From: Stomoxys calcitrans
Lineage: Eukaryota > Arthropoda > Insecta > Diptera > Muscidae
Direction of reading: 5' to 3'
DNA length: 64,000 bases
Assembly (NCBI RefSeq): GCF_963082655.1
Contig: NC_081556.1
Location: 154,435,559 to 154,499,558, forward strand
Below the pieces are notes generated by a model. The model searched no databases, was not told the DNA's origin, and was given only the letters and a program-made list of their open reading frames with translations. This document shows positions 1-12,084 of this stretch, in pieces. The position numbers were made by a program, and so were the translations under genes. How positions within the stretch are numbered: the stretch's first letter is position 1; every line of letters starts with the position of its first letter.

Positions 1-30
1 CTGTACCACAGTGGTGGTACACGGTATTAT
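1..30 (+). repeat. 3' terminal hairpin of repeat family C, fragment
   Basis: The sequence CTGTACCACAGTGGTGG is the same terminal hairpin that closes the full family C element near 59,905-59,937. Only the end is present because the window starts here. A SINE-2 copy follows directly. Confidence 0.5.
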
Positions 31-36
31 AGAGGT

Positions 37-245
37 GGTTTTCCCCTCCTAATGCTGGCAACATTTATGAGGTACTATGCCATGTAAAACTTCTATCCAA
101 AGAGGTGTCGCACTGTGGCACGCCGTTTGGACTTGGCTATAAAAGGAGGCCCTTATCATTGAGCTTAAAACTTGAATCGGACTGCACTCATTGATATGTG
201 AGAAGTTTGCCACTGTTCCTTAGTGGAATGTTCATGGGCAAAATT
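37..245 (+). mobile_element. SINE-2 copy (tRNA-derived type), 5' incomplete
   Basis: Shares its body with copies at 53,243-53,507 and 60,600-60,840: the block around CCTCCTAATGCTGGCAAC, then AAAGAGGTGTCGCAC, then the 3' part ending near GTGAGAAGTTTGCC and GGAATGTTCATGGGC. The pol III box B seen in the other copies is not present here, so the head is missing. No coding capacity. Confidence 0.6.
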
Positions 246-344
246 TGTAAATTTGTATTGTGGGAGTTGAAAAGGAAAGCCAATTTAACATGAAAACGCA
301 GACAGAGTGACTTAGCCAGATTGAATCTGAAAGCGATTCTGAGT

Positions 345-446
345 TGATCGATATACTTATCAATGGACCTATCTCTCTTCCTTTTGTATGTTACAAACAA
401 ATGCTCTTAATTTTAATACCCTGTACCATAGTAGAGGTGTAAGGTA
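345..446 (+). repeat. 3' end of repeat family C, fragment
   Basis: Reads TTATCAATGGACC, a TTACAAACAAATGC stretch and AATACCCTGTACCATAG in the same order and spacing as the 3' end of the family C element at 59,845-59,937. Confidence 0.5.
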
Positions 447-624
447 TATAAATATGAACCTATATAAGGGAGTGATTTTGCATTTTGAGAACACGAGAGT
501 TTTTTTCAATTTTGCTAATAAAAAAATTACCTATTTTGAAGTACATATAACACCCGTTTAAGGTTTCATACTTTTTAAACATTTTACTTAAAACGCATCT
601 TCCATAAGTCTTCTTTACAATAAA

Positions 625-1410
625 AACAAGTATAAACGTGTTAAGTTTGGCTGTGCCGAACTTTGGATACCCACCTCCTCGGGTATATATAAAAACCATC
701 TTTCGTCATAGTCCGGTGAAAAACTGCCTAACATAAGTCACTGTGTCGAATTTCAGCGAAATCGGATAATAAATGCGCCTTTTATGGGCCCAAGACTTTA
801 AATTGAGAGATCGGTCCATATGGCAAATATGTCCATATCTTAACCGATCTGGACCAAATTGAAGAAGAAATCGAAGGGCCTAACACAACTCACTGTCCCA
901 AATTTCGACAACATCGAACAACAAATACACCTTTTATGGGCCCAAGACCTTAAATCCAGAGATTGGTATATATGGCAGCTATATCCAAATCTGGACCGAT
1001 CGGGGCCAAATTAAAGAAAGGTTTAGAGTAGCCTAACAGAACTCACTGTTCCAAATTTCAGGAAAATCGAATAATAAATGGGGCTTTGATTGGACTAAGA
1101 CCTTAAATCGGCGGATCGGTCTATGTGGGGGCTCTATGAAGATATAGTCCGATATAGCCCATCTTCGAACTAAACCAGCTTATAGACAAAAAAAAATCTG
1201 CGCACAGTATCAGCTCAATATCTCTATTTTTAAAGACTGTAGCGTGATTTTAACAGACGGACGAACGGACATGGCTACATCGTTTGACATTTTTACGACG
1301 ATCAAGAATGTATACAAACTTTATAGGGTCGGATATGAATATTGCGATGTGTTGCAAATGGATTGAAAAAATTAATATACCTCCATTATTCGGTGGTGGG
1401 TATAAAAATG
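625..1410 (+). repeat. Repeat family A2 element with internal tandem monomers
   Basis: Starts with AAGTTTGGCTGTGCCGAAC (a decayed hairpin) and GATACCCACCTCCTCGGG. It then has monomers of about 150 bp built on a ...GGCAGCTATATCC... core, a GACGGACGAACGGACATGGC tract near 1256, a TATACAAACTTTATAGGGTC block, and ends with CGGTGGTGGGTATAAAAATG, which is inverted relative to the start. Small open frames here are by-products of the repeat. Confidence 0.7.
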
Positions 1411-1439
1411 ATTTAAGCAAGTTTTTTCAAAAAACACTT

Positions 1440-2640
1440 ACTAATCAACACTCATAGAAAAAAGTTAGCTGAAAATAGCAAACGCTGTCTGCTGAATACT
1501 AGTAGTTAATTTTGCTCCTATTGCAGCAGTAGTTCTGCTACACTCATAGAAAAAAAATTGCTGAAACTAGCAAACACTGTCTGCCGAATATTAGTAGTTT
1601 ATGCTATTACGGGTAGTTCAGCTATTGGGTTGCACAAAAAGTAATTGCGGATTTTTCATATAGTCGGCGTTGACAAATTTTTTCACAGCTTGTGACTCTG
1701 TAATTGCATTCTTTCTTCTGTCAGTTATCAGCTGTTACTTTTAGCTTGCTTTAGAAAAAAAGTGTAAAAAAAGTATATTTGATTAAAGTTCATTCTAAGT
1801 TTTATTAAAAATTCATTTACTTTCTTTTAAAAAATCCGCAATTACTTTTTGGGCAACCCAATATTACAGCAGTAGTACTGAAATTTCGGAGTAACAGGCT
1901 TACTGCTGAAAAGTCTGTTGTTTCCTGAAATGACAGCTGCTTAAAATAAAATTAAAATCATCTCTTCCAAGAAATGTTTTTAAAAAGATCTAAAAAGTGC
2001 CTAAAGTAATCAAAACAAGTAACCGACTTTTGTGCTTAAAACCAAAGATTTTGTTAGTTGAAATAGAAGTAAGAAATGTTTGCTAATACATCAGCCCTAT
2101 GTTTGCTGAAACAGCAGTAATGTCTGCTGTCCCATTTTCAGCAGACAAAAACTGCTGCTGCAAACATTTATGCTGTTTTGAATAACAAATTTGGTGCAGT
2201 GTATTACAGCAGTAGTACTGCAATTTCAGAGTGCAGGCTTACTGTTGAAAAGTCTGTTGTTTGCTGAAAGTGACTGCTTAATTATGAAGGGGATGTTAGA
2301 AGAAAAAATAGAACACATATGTAAATGTGTATCTTAGTGGATGTTAATATTCCACAAATTAAAATCATCTCTTCCAACAAAATTTCTAAAAAATTCCAAA
2401 AGTAATCAAAACAAGTAACAGGCAACCATAAAAAGTTGGGTTTTTTTCAGCAGACTTGTGTACTCAAAACAACAGATTTTGTTAGTTGAAATAGCAGTAA
2501 GCAATGTTTGCTAATACAGTAGCCCTATGTTTGCTGAAACAGCAGTAATGTCTGCTTTCTCATTTTAAGCAGACAAAAACTGCTGTTTTAACAAACATGT
2601 TTGCTGTTTTGAATAACAAATTTGGTTGAGTGAATGAAAA
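1440..2640 (+). repeat. CAGCAGTA-rich direct repeats, split by a MITE
   Basis: Two long units (about 1864-2205 and 2206-2635) share blocks in the same order: TTACAGCAGTAGTACTG, AAAGTCTGTTGTTT, AAAATCATCTCTTCCAA, TTTTGTTAGTTGAAATAG, TGTTTGCTGAAACAGCAG, and TTGAATAACAAATTTGGT. Shorter related units beginning CACTCATAGAAAAAA lie at 1449 and 1541. Many CAGCAG/CTGCTG steps make it rich in short inverted repeats. MITE-1 (1625-1861) interrupts it. Class unknown. Confidence 0.65.
1625..1861 (+). mobile_element. MITE-1, mariner-like inverted ends, 237 bp
   Basis: Inverted ends TTGGGTTGCACAAAAAGTAA and TTACTTTTTGGGCAACCCAA, flanked by the dinucleotide TA on both sides, the usual target duplication of Tc1/mariner transposons. 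No transposase frame, so it depends on an element elsewhere. Nearly identical copies lie at 32,619, 44,334, 44,968 and 63,873. Confidence 0.85.
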
Positions 2641-3168
2641 TACATTTTTTTACGAAAAAATTTAAAAAAATCGGGTATTATATTTTTTTTTTACTTCCAA
2701 ACTGTATAAGACTTAATTGAATAGTCGGATATGGATGCGGTAATGTCGCTGTAAATTCTATCGGCAATGAAAATCGAACCGCAATTACCTAGTAAAGGTC
2801 GAATATCCAGAATATCCGAACTATAGCAAACAAGAAAATGCTTGAAAATGAACCTTTCAAAATTTCTAATAGTTATCTCTACCATTGTAAAAGAAGGACA
2901 AACTCGTACCTACCTAAAGAAGTTAGTTTATTTATATGTACAAATAACCTAACCTGAAGGTTTGTCAACTTTTGCCGAATTGACCGGACACTGAATTTCC
3001 GTTTTATCACAACTCGTGACCCACTTTACTATTCAATTATTCTGTTCATAACTAAAAACACATGTTGTATTTTGGAAACAACAACTCGTGTACTTTTGCT
3101 TGTACTCGCACTATAATACAACTTACCTTAGATCTGATAAAAATGTGTGCTGTGGCGTTGGGGCTATG

Positions 3169-3214
3169 CTGTTGCTATTGTTGTTGTTGTTGTTCCTGTT
3201 GTTGTTGTTGTTTT
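3169..3214. repeat. Imperfect (TGT/GTT)n microsatellite
   Basis: Run of TGT/GTT triplets with a few interruptions, visible directly. Confidence 0.85.
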
Positions 3215-3577
3215 TGTCAGTGCCGATGGAGCTGGTGGGGTGAGGTTGATGATGTCGAAGAGGTAGAAAACAAAACCAAAAAAACTATCCGCACACATTC
3301 GATCGAATACACAACAATTCCAACTCTTCTCTCGAAAGCACAACAACAATTTCGATACGATTTCGATACGTTTCTCTAACGTCCCGATACGAAATAATCT
3401 GCCAAAAATATGGCATATATATATGTGATGACCACCACCACACTATACTATCTAAAGATAAACCGATAAAGGTATCGATCGATTCCTTTAATTTCCAAAG
3501 AAAGTTGATATTACGCAGGTGATGAGTAGGGTGTAAAAATGATGTTGTTCAACTAGGGCTAATGTTGCTCGTTGTCG

Positions 3578-3600
3578 CTGATGATGATGATGATGATGAT
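3578..3600. repeat. (GAT)n microsatellite
   Basis: About seven consecutive GAT units, with looser GATGATGATAACGATG copies downstream at 3619-3638. Confidence 0.85.
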
Positions 3601-5479
3601 AACAATGTCGTTGCTCGTGATGATGATAACGATGTTGATGTGCTCTTGAGATTTCGTTGCTCTAGTTTTTCTGTTGATGTTGTCCAAGTTGTTTCAGCAT
3701 TTTTGCTTACAATTTATTGCCAGCAACAGAAAGGATGTCGCTACGTTTCGCAACAGCAACCACGAAAACAATGACGGGAAACCGAACAAGCGAGCGCCAC
3801 TGCGAGGGCCACCCCAATATTTTACATGCACATTCACCCGTGTAATTAAATATTTTTTCTTTTAATTTTTTTGTTTTCTTTCCTTTTTGAGATTTTTTTA
3901 TTTTTTTTCAATTCAACCAATTCTTTTTTACAATTATTTTTCGTTTTATCTTCTTTGTTTTGTTTGTTGCTATTTTAAACAATTTTTTGGGGGCTTTTGG
4001 CTTTACATGCTCTACACTCTACACTCTATTTTTGCTCTTTGCGATTGTTTGTGTTGTTGTTTTTGGGGCCTGATAACCTGAAAATAGGAGAGGACACACG
4101 CACACATAATTTGTTGACGCTTGCTGCTGCTGTTGGCTGATGTGTTTGCTATTGTTGTTATTGTTGTTGTTAAATGCAAATGAACCAAAAATAACAAGGA
4201 AAAAACGTTGTATGACTCTCTAGTTTTTTTTGTATGTATTACTGGGTTGTTGTTTTTTTGTTGTTGTTGTCCATATTGCGGTTTTCATACAACACTAAAC
4301 AACTTTGCATATCCCTCAGCTATGCACTCTCTCGTTTTCTTTTTTTAATATTCCCTGCGGTGTGTTTTTGCTTTTTTGCTCTCAAATCATTGATAATCGT
4401 TTAATAGATTTGTAAACAATTTGGTTTTATTACATGTTTGTTTGATTTTGTTTTTTTTGCTTGTTGTATTATCGTGCAACATTGTTTTTGTGATCTGTAT
4501 TTTGATTTTTTCTTTTTGTTGTTGTGGCCTCTTTCATTCTATTCAAGTCCCGACCGTGCTCAATATAAAAACATGCGCTGGTGGCAAACGGACGACTACA
4601 CACGACATTGTTGACGACGCTGAAAGCTGTGCTGTGCTCTGCTCTGCTGGGCCGTGAGTGTTGTGTTTATGTTGTTTGTGTATCTACGTGCTGTTCCTAT
4701 TGAGTGGGTGGTGGTTGAGGGGGTGAGTTGTGATGGGTTTAAAGACTTGCCAGATTGTCAGGGGAGATTTTAATGAAGTTAAAAGAAAGCAAACAGCAAG
4801 TACATATAAAATTGCTTATTTTGCGGTTGTTCGCAAACGTCATTTCTAAGATTCCTAATTCTATTTATACATTACACATCTATATAAATACACAGCTGAG
4901 CTTGGTAGAATACCCCATTTATCAGGAAATGCTTAAGCATATGACAAATCCATCTATCATAAAATGTAAATGTGTGATGTCTGGTGTACAGAAATAGCCC
5001 GTCGTAACAATAATCAAAAGAATGGATGCTACACTGAAAAAAAAGTTGGCCCAATTCGTAGGATTTTAAAAATGAGAACAAGCCAAAGAAACAAAATTTT
5101 TAAAATAAAGTTGCTAACCTTAAATATAAATTAACGGACTTGACCATCCGTCTCAAATTTTGATCGTTTATTGATTCTTATGTTACTTCATAGCTGACTG
5201 TCCAATTATTATTTTTTGAAGAATTCTTTTTTTAAACTTAGCACCATACCTTAAAAAACTAAACATTTAAAGACACTCCTATTTCAATTTCAATTTCAAT
5301 TTCCTAACTTTCAACGATATTTTGACCTTCGTTTTAGACATTTGTTTTTAATAACAAGACGCAAAATTAAGCGTTTATTAACCTATCATTTAAAACAAAA
5401 AAATCCTCAAAATGAAGGAAAATATTTTTCACCAAAGGAAATGTTTCCGTAAAAAGTTGTCTGTCCGACATGTCTGCAC

Positions 5480-5910
5480 ATACACTGATGGAAAAAGGAC
5501 TGCACTTTGTCGATCGATTTTAAGTCGATCTAGCCATGTCCCTCCGTCCGTCTGTCGAAAGCACGCTAACTTTCGAAGGAGTGAAGCTAGGCGCTTGAAA
5601 ATTTGCACAAATACTTTTTATTAGTGTAGGTCGGTTGGGATTGTAAATGGGCCATATCGGTCCATGTTTTGATATAGCTGCCATAATTTGTTAGGTATGA
5701 TTCAAATCGGTTTATAATCTGGTATAGATATCATATAAATCGGTCTTGGATCTTGACTTCTCGAGCCTCTAGAGGGCGCAATTCTCATCCGATTTAGTTG
5801 AAATTTTGTATGAGGTGTTTCGTTATGACTTCCAGTGACTGTGCTAAGTATGACGCAAATCGGTACATAATCTGATAAAGCTGCCATATAAACCGATCTG
5901 TTATCTGATA
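5480..5910 (-). repeat. Repeat family A1, 3' part in reverse
   Basis: Read on the minus strand it shows monomers ending in the A1-type sequence CCCAACCGACCTACACTAAT, then the GACGGACGGAGGGACATGGC tract and TCGACTTAAAATCG. This matches the 3' region of the full A1 elements at 36,900-37,060 and 57,000-57,160. The true 3' terminus is missing. Confidence 0.65.
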
Positions 5911-6049
5911 AAATGTTTTAAAACGATTTGTGTGCGTAAAAACGTGTTCAAATACTCGACAGCGGTGAAAGTTGAAATAGTAAAAACTTTATGTACGTTA
6001 TCTATATCAAAAGCATGATCAAATCTTTTGTGTGTTGGTGTATTCATAT

Positions 6050-6138
6050 AAACAAGTAAAAAGGTCGGGCCGAACTTTGAATACCCACCACCTCGGGTAT
6101 ATATGAAAACCACCTTTCGTCATAATCCGGTGAAAAAT
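6050..6138 (+). repeat. 5' end of repeat family A2, fragment
   Basis: Contains AAGTAAAAAGGTCGGGCCGA, ATACCCACCACCTCGGGTAT and CACCTTTCGTCATAATCCGG, the start of A2 elements, and then stops, truncated after about 90 bases. Confidence 0.65.
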
Positions 6139-6379
6139 GCTGTTTGGTATTGGAATGAGCACGTTTGGTATAAACTTTTCTCTGGGTGTAAATATATTAG
6201 ATTTCCCTCGGCAGTGTGTTCCAACAACATGACAATCACTTCTCACGTTTTTAGTTACGATGTCAGTAAGACATCGGATGATTCATCCGATTGTCGGACA
6301 GAAATCGGAAAATTTTGTCAGCTTTCGAACCTCTGACAGGGGAAAGACAGGTCCTCAGTAACTTTGAATGACGTAACAA

Positions 6380-7998
6380 TGGCTGATCCGAACCGTAAAT
6401 TTTCTGGGCTCCCGGAGAGTGACAAGGTAAAGAGGAGACCCATTCGCCATATTCGTGGTCGCCGATCCAATAAACAACGATCACAATTGCCATGTACGAA
6501 GTTACAAAAAGTCACCCCCATCTCTTAAACTTTGATGTACCGTGAGTCGAGTACAGATCGATCTCTCTTTTCTCGCCAGTAACCAAGACGCTTAAGGGAC
6601 TTCTCCTCCCGAGCTTAATTGGAAAATTTCCACTTGCTGAGCACCAGCATGGATTACGTATATTACATAGCATGACGACTACTTTGCACGTGGTCTTAAT
6701 CAGTTCAGGTCAAGCGATAGCACGATCCTCGCGACTCTGGACCTCTAAAAATCCTTCGATACGGTCAGTCATGATACGCTTTTTAAGAACATCGTTTACA
6801 CATCCCTCCAGCTGAGCCTAAAACTTGGATTACGAACTATTTGGGTGGTCTGTCCGTAGAGTGAAACCGGGAGTTCCCCAGGGCGGGGTGATAAATACGG
6901 CACTGTTTAAACTCAACCTCTCCTCTATTACTCACCACACGTGCCGACGATAGTACGATCATAATTTCGGGCCTCCTCGTTAATGACATCTGCGTGAAAT
7001 TAAGGTAGTAACCTTGCCGATCTTGCGGGTTTATTTCCCTGCCAGAAATTTCAAGATATCCGCCTCCAAATCTTCAGGCACACTGTTCACTACATCGTCA
7101 TCGGTTATGAATAAGAAATTGAACGTGATAGTCGAGGGTATAAGAATTCCGACCACCAAATATCCTAAAATACTTTCATCACATTTGACAACCTTTATAA
7201 GATTCCGCGCATGCGAATGCAATTTATGACAGTGTTAAGAGTGGAAACTAGGTCGTCAAGTCAATTGCCGGCAGCACTTGGGATGCTAACCAAGCAACCC
7301 TGTTGACTACATACAAAACAATTATCCGTTCATTGGTAAACTATGCAGCGCTGATGTGGCTCCCCAGCTGAGCTACACAATGTTAAATAACATTCAGACT
7401 TGTCAGAAATCTGCTCTAAGTTCCTACCCGTGGGAAGGGACAACTATTTGCTATTGCAGAGACTAACCCGATCACCATCTTGTGGATAGGCTTCCACCTC
7501 CCAAAGATATCAGGTTGGATCTGCACGACCTAGAGGGTGAGGTTCAGCTAGAGAAACTAGAGAAAACTCTAGAGCAGATGGCGTTTTAAGTGGGTCTGGA
7601 TAGCATTCACTCAGACACGGAAACAGAAGCGTCGAACAGCTACCGAGTGAACGCAGGCCTTGGAGATCAACTTCCACCCATTGCACATGAAAACGGTATT
7701 CACCCGCGGCAAACTAGTGTAGTTCTGACTGAATTCCGGCAAACTAGAGTAGTTCTGAGTCAATTCCGACTCAAACAGAGCTAAGATTGTTGCCAGTATG
7801 TTGGATGTATGCCCCAATTGTAACCTGGGACCACACGACACACGTCATCTGTTTAACTGCCCAGCCAATTCTTCTCGACTTAGGACCAGATCCCTATATG
7901 GACGCACCTTAGCTTAGTTGCAGAGTTCCTAGATCTGGATTTTTAACAGAATCCAGCAGACGAATGCTGGCAACACAACACACTGCTACAACAACAAA
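6380..7998 (+). pseudogene. Degenerate Jockey-like LINE ORF2, 3' half
   Basis: Translating all three plus frames with frameshifts gives a reverse-transcriptase core: a LATLDL-x-KSFDTVSHD block near 6735-6775 (the LDLSKAFD motif of RT) and PGVPQGGVI near 6870-6895. The thumb and C-terminal region follow, e.g. a SYRVNAGLGDQLPPIA-like block at 7640-7690, and then CNLGPHDTRHLFNC at 7815-7860, the family's terminal zinc-knuckle-like region. The 3' end is CTGCTACAACAACAA at about 7983-7997. Many stops and frameshifts: a dead copy. Non-LTR retrotransposons copy themselves by target-primed reverse transcription. Confidence 0.7.
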
Positions 7999-7999
7999 A

Positions 8000-8460
8000 T
8001 TGTGCAAAATTCAGACAGTATTTTAATTTGCCTTCTTGGATGTTATCACCCTAATGGCCAAATTTCCCCTTGCAGGACATTATTATGATCAAGTCGGAAA
8101 AATAACTCGGTTTCGGATCCTTAATGTAGACACACAGTCTCTTTAGTTGTATGCTTTTCGTTACACATGTGGTAACTATACCAAAGTGCGGGAGACTAGT
8201 GCCAACGGCACCAGACTTAAGTGCAGTCTCAAATACCAGATCAACAACCTCTTCCAATCCAGCTAGGTTACTTTTCACCGCCACGATTATCCCGCAACAA
8301 TTTACCTGTCTCTTACCTCTCTCCCATCACTGCCTCATTTTTAACCTGTATATCAATCGGACGAAAATTCAGAATTATTTGCAATTTCCTAGTGGGCGTA
8401 CTTCTCTTAGTCCCGCCTATGTCGAAAAACTAGTTCTCTAAAGCTGTAGTAATGTTTTTA
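8000..8460. other. No feature recognised
   Basis: Short frames on both strands (8051-8284 minus, 8151-8441 plus) overlap each other, are not alike any family I recognise, and have no splice context. No repeat signature seen. Confidence 0.3.
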
Positions 8461-8464
8461 TGTT

Positions 8465-8923
8465 CGTCTACTTCGCCGTCGTTAGCGTCGAAAGCACGCT
8501 AACTTTTGAAGGAGTAAAGCTAGCCGCTTGAAAATTTGCACAAATACTTTTTATTAGTGTAGGTCGGTTGGGATTGTAAATGGGCCACATCGGTCCATGT
8601 TTTGATATAGCTGCCATATAACCCGATCTTGGGTCTTGACTTCTTGAGCGTCTAGAGGGCGCAGTTCTCATCCGATTTGGCACAAATTTTGAACAACGGC
8701 TTCTTCAACATACGTGTGCAATATGGTCTGAATCGATCTATAGCTTGATACAGCTCTCATGTAATCGGACTATAACTTGATATAGCTCCTTCTCCTCCGT
8801 CCTTATTCATTATTCTTTGTTAACCTAAAAAGAGATTCTGCGCAAAGAACTCGATAGATGCGATCCATGGTGGAGGGCATATAAGATTCGGCCCGGCCCG
8901 AAACTTAGCACGCTTTTACTTAT
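8465..8923 (-). repeat. Short repeat family A1 element, reverse
   Basis: On the minus strand it begins AAGTAAAAGCGTGCTAAGTT, has CGGGCCGGGCCGAATC and the CTCCACCATGGATCGCATC block, and carries one to two monomers, then the CCCAACCGACCTACACTAAT segment and ends near the AGCACGCTAAC tract. An internally deleted A1 copy. Confidence 0.7.
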
Positions 8924-9004
8924 CTTAAACTTGAATCGGACAGCACTCATTGATATGTGAGAAGTTTGCCCCTGTTCCTTAATGGAATGTTCGTGGGCAA
9001 ATTC
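8924..9004 (+). mobile_element. SINE-2, 3' part only
   Basis: CTTGAATCGGACAGCACTC, TGATATGTGAGAAGTTTGCC and TTAATGGAATGTTCGTGGGC match the 3' third of SINE-2. It abuts the outer end of the reversed A1 element. Confidence 0.6.
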
Positions 9005-9505
9005 GCATTTGCATGATCATGTTAAATTGCTATGCCAAAATTAGTACCCTTACTTTGTCATAAAATTTTCTTTTGGGATCAAATTTTTACTAAAATGAAT
9101 ATTATTTGATGTTATCGAATGATATCGATAACAATGTTTCATAAATTCCTCGTCTAAAACACATGGTCTACAAACTTCAAAGTATTAGAATCCTCGTGTT
9201 TCTCTCTCTCAATATCCAATTAATTATATAGTTAATTAAACAACAACACTTTTCTTCAGTTACTACAATCTGGCATCGCCTTTGTAATGATGCGAGTAAA
9301 AGGAATGCAAAAGCACTTCCACTTCTGTGTTTAAAGAGTAGTCACTACTTATGATTAATGATGAGGGAGGTGGTAGTGGTTGAGTTCTAAGAGAGAGACT
9401 AAGTGCTAAGACAGTAAATAAGAGAGAGAGATAGAGTGAGAGAGAAGGAGGAGTGAGTAATGAATGAGTAAAGCAGGTGTCGTATTTTGATTTTTTCTTG
9501 TCGTG

Positions 9506-9523
9506 GTCGTCGTCGTCGTCGTC
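9506..9523. repeat. (GTC)n microsatellite
   Basis: GTCGTCGTCGTC run within a longer GTC/GTG-rich tract. Confidence 0.8.
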
Positions 9524-10841
9524 ATCGTAGTCACTGTCGCCATCACCATTAACAAAGCCATCGTTGTTGTTTGCTTTTTTTCCTTTTTAAAACCATTTAC
9601 AAACAACATCAAGAGTAGCAGCAACAGCAGCAATCATAAAAAACACAAGCCAGCAAGCAGGAATAAATTATGCCTTGGGCAAGGGACTGTTAGGCTGAAT
9701 TTGGGGATTTGGAAAACTGGGCAATGGGCAAAGGGGAGGATGATGATGAGGACAAAACATCACTTGGCAAACATGTTCGAACGCACAACAATGTCACTGT
9801 CACTGGAATTTCTAAGATTTTGAATTACTACACATGAGATTTCTGGTTCCCTTGCCTTCTGGTGTACACAAGAGGGGGGGTGGGGGGGTAATTGCGTTTT
9901 GTACATGAACTTTGGGGTCAATTCAAGCAAACAGCTCAACTCGCCTTGGCTCACTCAGAGCATTTCATTCATGCACTCAAATTTCAGTGGAAAATTATGA
10001 CCATGATGATGGCTATCTTCATCACTTTCATCCCATTACACCCGCCCCTCGGTACTTGTGTGCGAAACTAAGCTGCCTGTGTGCTGGCTGACTGGCGATG
10101 ATAGTGATGACGATGATGATGCTCCCACTAGGGCAATGATCAAACATATTTTCTTTTACACTTAGTTTTTTTTTCCCCAACATTTTTTCTATTATTTGCT
10201 ATTGACCACAAAGTGAGAAGTTTATACATTTTTTTTCTTGTTATTATTTCTTATTGTCGTTGTTTGCCTTCCATACACCGTATGTGCGTACGTGGTATAT
10301 ATTTTATTGTGTGCCAGAGTGGATATAGAATATTTTTTTCTCCTTTTTTTCGTAAAAGATTTCTTTTTGGTATGCAATTTTTTGTGTATTTCTTCTTCTT
10401 TTTCTCTACTCAATTTGTATTCAATTTATGCACAACTCAATTTCCTTTGCCGCAGCAGAATTCATCAATTCAACAATTTATGCCAAATATAGATTTTACA
10501 TTCCTTTTTGGTTTTATTTTTTTTTTTTTTCTTTTGTATTTTTGCCTCTTTATCTGGCTTTTTGTGGCATTTGCTTTTCTGTGTGTGCCTTTAATTGATT
10601 GTATGTAAATTACTTGGACACATTCACATTGTGGTTGTACACTTTTTTACACTTTTTCTCTACCTCAAGCGCGTCGTAGTTGTTTAAACTCCATCGAAAA
10701 TCACTGAAATCCGAGAAATCCTTCTTTTTGTTCTGTTCCGTTCAATCTACCAAATGCAGAGTTTCTTTCATTTTGGTTGCCACAGTATGCGAGTGTGTCG
10801 AGTTCGTGTGTCCCGTGCGCCTACGTTTATTTGCAAGGGTG

Positions 10842-10872
10842 TGCGTTTGTGTGTGTATGTGTGTGTGTATGT
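10842..10872. repeat. Imperfect (TG)n microsatellite
   Basis: TG dinucleotides interrupted by TATG units. Confidence 0.8.
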
Positions 10873-11083
10873 TTGTTGGCTGTTTTAGTTTGTTTTGTGT
10901 TGTAGAGCAAGGAAAAAGTGTGTGTGGCGTTAAAACATCGTCGGCCAAACTGTTTGGCAGCGGAAGAGAAATTTTATACTAAACTCATCGATGGGTAATT
11001 GAAAGATTATTTGGCCAACATTTTTGGCTGCTATGAAACGGCTGCAGAGCTCTCCCAACATTCCAGTGAGTAATAACTAATAA

Positions 11084-11108
11084 TTCTCTCTCTCTCTCTC
11101 TCTCTCTC
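11084..11108. repeat. (TC)n microsatellite
   Basis: Twelve or so uninterrupted TC units. GAGA-factor type proteins bind such tracts in flies, but a role here is only possible, not shown. Confidence 0.8.
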
Positions 11109-12084
11109 CCTACCACAACACAAAAGTCAGAGAAAGAGCAAAGCTTGTGCATTTTATCTAAATGTCAAGCGGAGAGATCCTACACACAGCCATAGGGTTT
11201 TTTTATTGCCATTAAAAGCTCTTTTCAGCATCTTCATCTAGTCTTGTTATTGTTGTTGTTGTACACAGTAAGTCTATTGCAAACTAAAAGATTTCCTTTC
11301 GTTAAATTCTCAGCTATCGATAAGAAATGCAGCAAAACCAAACAAACTAACAGGTGGTGGCTGTGGTGGACGCCATAGAAAAGTCTCTAGGCCCACATAA
11401 AGCTTAGATGCGACCAAGAAATATGTTAAGGATTTTGGATGACAAAACAGTAAGCAATACAAACAATAATGGGGCTTTAGTTACCAATTGTTAATGCAAT
11501 CAAACACGAAGAGTGATTAAGAGATTGACTAACGAACAACAACAACAGTCGACCGCCTTATTTGTAAAACCCATGGAGCGTATACATGTTTGAATTGCGT
11601 ATACGTCTCAACATGCACAATGACAACGGTACATAGTTGTAAACAATGGTAGATGAAAAAAATAACAAAAATTATTTGGTCATGACATGCATATACAGTG
11701 TCGTGCAAAATGAAAGCAATGCTTTTGCTACTTGGTGGAAAATATCAAGGACATTTTCGCCAAAGAAAATACTTCAATAAAATTTTTCCAAAAGGTAAAA
11801 ATTTTTTGGAAATTCCCTATAAAGAAAAATCTTTGGAGATTCAAAATTCAATTTTTTTTCTTAAACTTAATTTGAATAAGCGCAAAACTACAATAGAAAG
11901 TTTACTGTTTACTTAAGTTAAATAATTTTTTTTGCAACGACATATTTTCAAAGAAATATTCTCTTCAAACTATTTTAAAAAATGTAATATAATTTTTCCT
12001 AAAAACAACATTTCTATCACTAAAGTTCTCTAAGAACAAAAGGTGAATGAAATTATCTCTAAAAGCCAAATCTTAATAAAATTA

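Larger units (their letters stand above)
2650..5475. other. Gene-poor stretch with microsatellites
   Basis: No exon with believable codon use or conserved protein was found. Open frames at 3062-3379, 3562-3774, 3887-4081 and 4421-4657 encode runs of Cys/Phe/Asp caused by simple triplets and T-rich tracts. It holds no obvious copy of the dispersed families, so it looks like single-copy DNA. A TATAAAAA at about 4563-4570 followed by less T-rich sequence could be a core promoter, but this is weak. Confidence 0.4.
9005..11690. other. Gene-poor, microsatellite-rich stretch
   Basis: Largely single-copy AT-rich DNA. Frames at 9503-9823, 10213-10608 and 10680-10982 are low-complexity (Phe/Cys/Val runs) with no family resemblance. 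Contains the simple repeats listed separately. It could hold untranslated exons or enhancers of a gene outside the window; nothing proves this. Confidence 0.4.

Noticed and set aside
3062..3379. 105-residue frame rich in Cys
   Set aside because: The Cys run comes from a (TGT)n microsatellite; the opposite strand is equally open and no domain is visible.
10213..10608. 131-residue hydrophobic frame that could be taken for a membrane protein
   Set aside because: Composed of Phe/Leu from T-rich tracts; overlapping frames on both strands, no conserved motif, no splice or start context.
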